A stretch of 64,000 nucleotides of DNA, from NCBI GenBank assembly GCA_947579605.1, contig OX388317.1, forward strand, positions 23,951,384 to 24,015,383, given 5' to 3'. Under the pieces are notes generated by a model, which saw only the letters and a list, made by a program, of their open reading frames with translations, was not told where the DNA came from and did no database searches. The position numbers were made by a program, and so were the translations under genes. Shown piece by piece: positions 60,504 through 64,000 of this stretch; within the stretch, counting starts at the first letter, position 1; each line of letters opens with the position of its first letter. This stretch comes from Athripsodes cinereus. Taxonomy: Eukaryota > Arthropoda > Insecta > Trichoptera > Leptoceridae.

Positions 60504-60594
60504 CCTTTGTGTAAAGATGTTAGACTGGTTCGAGTACCACGGACACATGTGCATTGCTTTTGAAATGTTGGGTCAAAGCGTTTTTGATTTCCTT
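60504..60594 (+). CDS. Doa: Doa kinase, common exon 4 (hinge)
   Basis: 91 bases. Completes Asn and encodes [20 protein letters not shown] then [10 protein letters not shown]. This is the conserved CLK block through the hinge ([12 protein letters not shown]). The donor CTT|GTAAGT is in phase 0. Confidence 0.92.
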
Positions 60595-61194
60595 GTAAGT
60601 ATTATTTACTATTAATGTTGTGTATTTTTGTCTTAAACTTTTTTATTTGCGCTCAGTTCCCAAAAAAATCAATATTTTTATAATTTTTATTTTTAAAATA
60701 AAAAATAGTTTTATGCAAATATAATGGAACAGAAGAATACCAAAAGGTGGGAATACAAAAATCAAATATGAAACAAAATTACCGTCTAAAACTTGGGAGT
60801 TGAGGGTTCGTTTTGACTGGCAACACCAGGAAGGCTGAGTAGGGGGAGTACAATAGATCTTACAGATCGCGGTGCATATTATATCCCAATAATAAAACAA
60901 ATACTGTCAAAAAAGATTGTGGGTTAATACTATGTATTAACTATATATTCCTCTAATATCTTTTTAAACATAAACAATATCAAGTTTGGTTTACTTCAAT
61001 AAAATATGGACACAATTTTTTGTCTATGGATATTAAATATAGTTCGTTTTCAACATTGCCGAAAGTGTCATCAAAAAGAGTGTAACAAGAACTATGAAGC
61101 TGACCAGTTTCCTTTTAACCACACAGAAATTAAATCACATTAAAATAAACATAAATGTATTATATTATAATGTATTGTGTTTTTTGTATTGCAG
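60595..61194. other. Doa intron
   Basis: AT-rich; ends TTTTTTGTATTGCAG. No feature recognised. Confidence 0.6.
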
Positions 61195-61365
61195 AAAGAC
61201 AATAACTACCAAGGCTATCCCATCGAGCATGTGCGCCACATTTCGTACCAGTTAATCTACTCGGTTCTGTTCCTGCACGAGCACCAGCTCACACACACTG
61301 ATCTCAAGCCAGAGAATATTCTCTTTGTTAACTCCGATTATGATATTTACTACAATTCAGAGAAG
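61195..61365 (+). CDS. Doa: Doa kinase, common exon 5 (catalytic loop)
   Basis: 171 bases, both ends phase 0. Encodes [65 protein letters not shown] is the CLK/LAMMER form of the HRDLKPEN loop, with Thr in place of Arg; the catalytic aspartate is the codon at 61300-61302 (module residue 153). The conserved VRHxxYQL helix is present. Confidence 0.95.
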
Positions 61366-61626
61366 GTAACAAACAAATATACTAACTTATTAATTAATTT
61401 ATATATATAAATAATTTAAAACAATGTTTGGATCCACAAAATATTGTAAGTATTATGTGTGATATTTTATGAATACCTGTATTTTACAGGTTATTTGAAA
61501 ACTTGCAGAAGAGAGTGGAAACCCCATTGTTTATGTCCTATTATAATGTTGAAAATGTTACATTAATCACTTTTTGTGATGATGTAAATAGTATTAATAA
61601 TATTGACTTATTTATTTGCTTTTTAG
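61366..61626. other. Doa intron
   Basis: Short intron. 61480-61530 resembles the 3' half of the common interspersed family (TTTTACAGGTTATTTGAAAA, CTTGCAGAAGAGAGTGG). Ends TTTGCTTTTTAG. Confidence 0.5.
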
Positions 61627-61901
61627 AAACGTGACTTCAAACGTGTGAAACGCACTGATGTAAGACTGATAGATTTTGGCAGTGCCACATTCGACATGGA
61701 GCACCACAGCACCATTGTGTCGACGCGGCATTACCGAGCACCAGAGGTGATCTTAGAGCTGGGCTGGGCGCAGCCGTGTGACGTATGGTCTATTGGCTGT
61801 ATTATATTTGAACTGTACCACGGCACCACACTGTTCCAGACCCATGACAATAGAGAACATTTAGCTATGATGGAGAGGATACTTGGCACAATTCCTTATA
61901 G
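61627..61901 (+). CDS. Doa: Doa kinase, common exon 6 (DFG to LAMMER motif)
   Basis: 275 bases, phase 0 to phase 2. Encodes [80 protein letters not shown] and [14 protein letters not shown] begins at 61672 (module residue 190). RAPE closes the activation segment, with [10 protein letters not shown] before it. [11 protein letters not shown] at 61855-61887 (residues 251-261) is the family-defining LAMMER signature in its exact form. Confidence 0.97.
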
Positions 61902-63210
61902 GTTGGTTAAATGTAATCTTGGCTAATCTAGTCTAATTTAGGCTTTTTAACACAGAGCAGAGGCCAGTAATCAGCCTCTTCTACTCGAACATCTTTGTGT
62001 CAATTGAGGCACCGTTTCCTAAGACATTTCTAGAACACTGATATCATCGTCATAGGAATGGTGAATTGCGAAAGAGGAATGTTCAACTCATCAAAAACCT
62101 TGTGATGATGACTTATGATTTTGTCGGTAGCCTTGAGGTAGAGTCTCGGTCTCGTGGACATGAGGTACGTGGTTCGATCCCAGGTGCCGGCAAACTCCCC
62201 TTTCACGGCACAAGCTTTTAGCTCACTGTGAAAGGTGTATAAGGTTGTATTTAGGTTTATAACAAAAACCCAGATATGTTTTTTTTCTTTTATTATTATT
62301 TCTTTGGCATCGTTTACTAAAGTGTCTCTTGTCAAGAGTGTGAGAAGTTCTGTTAGAAGAGTGATGCTTTCAGTTTTCTCCTGAATGTTAATTTCCTTTA
62401 TTTTACCATACATTGATACACATTCATTCAAAAATGTTTGTTACATTACAGTGTATTAGGCTTATTATCAATGGCACTCCATTCTGTATTAGGTAAATAA
62501 CTCGGGTAACAGCTGTGTTGTTGTTACTTTAACCCGCTAGATGTTGTGGGTAGGTGATGTTGCGTTACCATATCTATCACACACCACACAATATTCACTG
62601 CCATTGCATATTGACACTTGCTATAAAACAAAACAATAATTTTTAGTTTTCCTCTGGTCGGGGCTTAACAAGTATTTTGGGAATTGAAATGTTGAATGTA
62701 ACACACTACACATATTATGGATGTAGGTTTATGTACTAAATGACTTGACGTATGACATGCTATTTTTATTATATTTAATTGTTTTGATTCATAGTATTCA
62801 AGTGTACATGAAAGAGTTATATTCTTTTGTTATATTTTTAAATTGTATTTTTGTGTTTGTATTTTTTTCTTAGTATTGCCCCAGAACAGATTTTAGTCTA
62901 GTTGGGCAATATATTCCATAATGTTGTTCTTAATGTTTGATTATATGTACTATTTTGGAATAAATAAAATAAAATATATGGATTTTGAATTTAACGTGAG
63001 ATTTGATTAAAATTCAGAGATTTTGCCCACAAAAAATGTATAAAAGTTGTGAACGATAAAACAGTTTTCTCTTTGGGCAACTATTATTACACATTTTCAT
63101 AACATTATCCAACAAAAATCATTGTCTCTCCTATTATTGTTATGTATTATGTAATGATGAAAACCGTAGTGTAGTGTTTGTCGTAAGTAATGTAGTCTGT
63201 CTGATTCCAG
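61902..63210. other. Doa intron with a LINE scrap, a SINE and a LINE tail
   Basis: 61945-62085 is a degraded minus-oriented LINE tail related to 60060-60385. A SINE (62105-62290) follows. 62865-62975 holds TATTGCCCCAGAACAGATTT, GGGCAATATATTCC and AATAAATAAAATAAAA, the plus-oriented counterpart of 40991-41130. The rest is AT-rich. Confidence 0.6.
62105..62290 (+). mobile_element. tRNA-derived SINE, fuller copy
   Basis: GGTAGCCTTGAGGTAGAGTC (A-box-like) and GTGGTTCGATCCCAGG (B box) about 40 bases apart, then GCCGGCAAACTCCCCTTTCA, CACAAGCTTTTAG, CACTGTGAAAGGTGTATAAG, AAACCCAGATATG and a T-rich end. It has the same body as 18775-18910. Confidence 0.75.
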
Positions 63211-63316
63211 AATGGCGAGGAAGACCAGAACGAGATATTTCTATCATGGTAAACTCTACTGGGACGAGAAGAGTTCAGCGGGCAGATATGTCAAAGAAAA
63301 CTGCAAGCCACTCATG
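63211..63316 (+). CDS. Doa: Doa kinase, common exon 7
   Basis: 106 bases between GATTCCAG| and ATG|GTAACA. Completes Arg and encodes [20 protein letters not shown] then [15 protein letters not shown], the CLK-specific insert (YFYHGKL-x-WDE-x-SSAGRYV). The internal methionine is not a start codon. Confidence 0.93.
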
Positions 63317-63755
63317 GTAACAATACTCACTATACATATCTTTTATACTAAACGTTTGAGCGCTTATCCCCGATATATAGACAATTTCTACTGTTATTGT
63401 TGTAATTAGCTCCTCAAGCGAATAATCATTAATTTATTTTCTGCTTAGTTTGGCAAAGTTTTAACTGCATAAATTAAATATTTGAGTATAGCTACATGTT
63501 GAGTAAGATGAATTGACTCGTTTGCATGAGAAATAGTATAATCATTGCGGCAGTGTGAAATCTCATCTTCTGCTTCGCTATAATACCCTCATACATTTAC
63601 ATAGTGTATAGTACTGAGCGCTGTTTTGCAATTTCCGTCTGAAGAAGCGGAGTGTGATAACGCTCTATTGATAGACCCGATTAAATCATAATTAACATTA
63701 AAAAAAATTGTATACTAAAATTTTATGTGAATTAATGTGTATGTGTGCATTGCAG
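63317..63755. other. Last Doa intron
   Basis: AT-rich; ends GTGTGCATTGCAG. No feature recognised. Confidence 0.6.
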
Positions 63756-63911
63756 AGGTACCTGGAGAATGAAGGTGAAGAGCAACAATTGCTGGAGCTG
63801 GTGGGACGTATGCTGGAGTACAGACCTTCAGAGAGGATCACACTTAGAGAGGCACTCAAGCATCCCTTCTTTGACAAACTGCCACACCACCAGAGGCTAG
63901 GTACTGCTTAG
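63756..63911 (+). CDS. Doa: Doa kinase, last exon with stop
   Basis: 156 bases including the TAG. Encodes RYLENEGEEQQLLELVGRML, EYRPSERITLREALKHPFFD, KLPHHQRLGTA, the kinase subdomain XI (RITLREALKHPFF). The total common module is 352 residues, close to the size of CLK catalytic regions. The short tail after HPFF is normal for the family. Confidence 0.95.
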   Translation, partial: RYLENEGEEQQLLELVGRMLEYRPSERITLREALKHPFFDKLPHHQRLGTA

Positions 63912-63941
63912 ACACAAACATATATAACAAGAAATCCATTC

Positions 63942-63947
63942 AATAAA
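63942..63947 (+). terminator. Poly(A) signal of Doa
   Basis: AATAAA 31 bases after the stop codon, giving a very short 3' UTR if used. Cleavage would fall near 63960-63975. Longer 3' UTRs may use signals beyond the window. Confidence 0.6.
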
Positions 63948-64000
63948 ACTATCATCAGCTGTTCAGTGAAACGTCTCATATTGATTACCCAGTTTTGTAG

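Overview
The window looks like insect nuclear DNA, most likely from a moth or butterfly. It is AT-rich, has small exons with canonical GT..AG introns, and is crowded with non-LTR retrotransposon tails, tRNA-derived SINEs and a lepidopteran-type non-autonomous Helitron. The order-level call is inference; the gene call below does not depend on it.

I can support one host protein-coding gene. It lies on the + strand and fills the window from about 20.2 kb to 63.9 kb: the LAMMER/CLK dual-specificity kinase Doa (Darkener of apricot). The catalytic part is split over eight exons (55557-55635, 56986-57052, 59152-59265, 60504-60594, 61195-61365, 61627-61901, 63211-63316, 63756-63911). Their phases join without a break into a 352-residue C-terminal module with the glycine loop, the beta-3 lysine, a CLK-type HTDLKPEN loop, DFG, RAPE and the [11 protein letters not shown] signature. 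An AATAAA follows the stop codon closely.

Upstream are four separate 5' coding units, each ending at a GT donor in phase 0, which matches the phase-0 acceptor of the first common exon: 20179-20510 joined to an arginine/serine-rich exon at 22303-22474; 24205-26226 (674 residues); 36545-37066 (174 residues); and 44370-45839 (490 residues). The simplest reading is alternative promoters feeding one kinase domain, as known for Drosophila Doa. Predicted proteins are about 520, 1026, 526 and 842 residues. Only the most 5' route can include the RS-rich exon. I cannot exclude further exons, or a still more distal promoter upstream or inside the window.

The first 20 kb and the introns are mostly mobile and repetitive DNA. 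Main items: a Helitron end (205-523); two related long palindromes in inverted order (1648-1823 and 2621-2867); a 4 x 30-bp tandem array (3926-4045); a complete but frameshifted pogo/Tigger-like transposon with TA target sites (4185-7226) carrying a PHD-type finger; a LINE 3' end with a (TAA)n tail (9620-10173); a 3 x 92-bp tandem array (18223-18498); a 176-bp TIR element with a CTAAG duplication (29726-29901); several reverse-transcriptase C-terminal scraps on the minus strand; two SINE types; and at least a dozen copies of one roughly 250-bp interspersed family that I cannot name.
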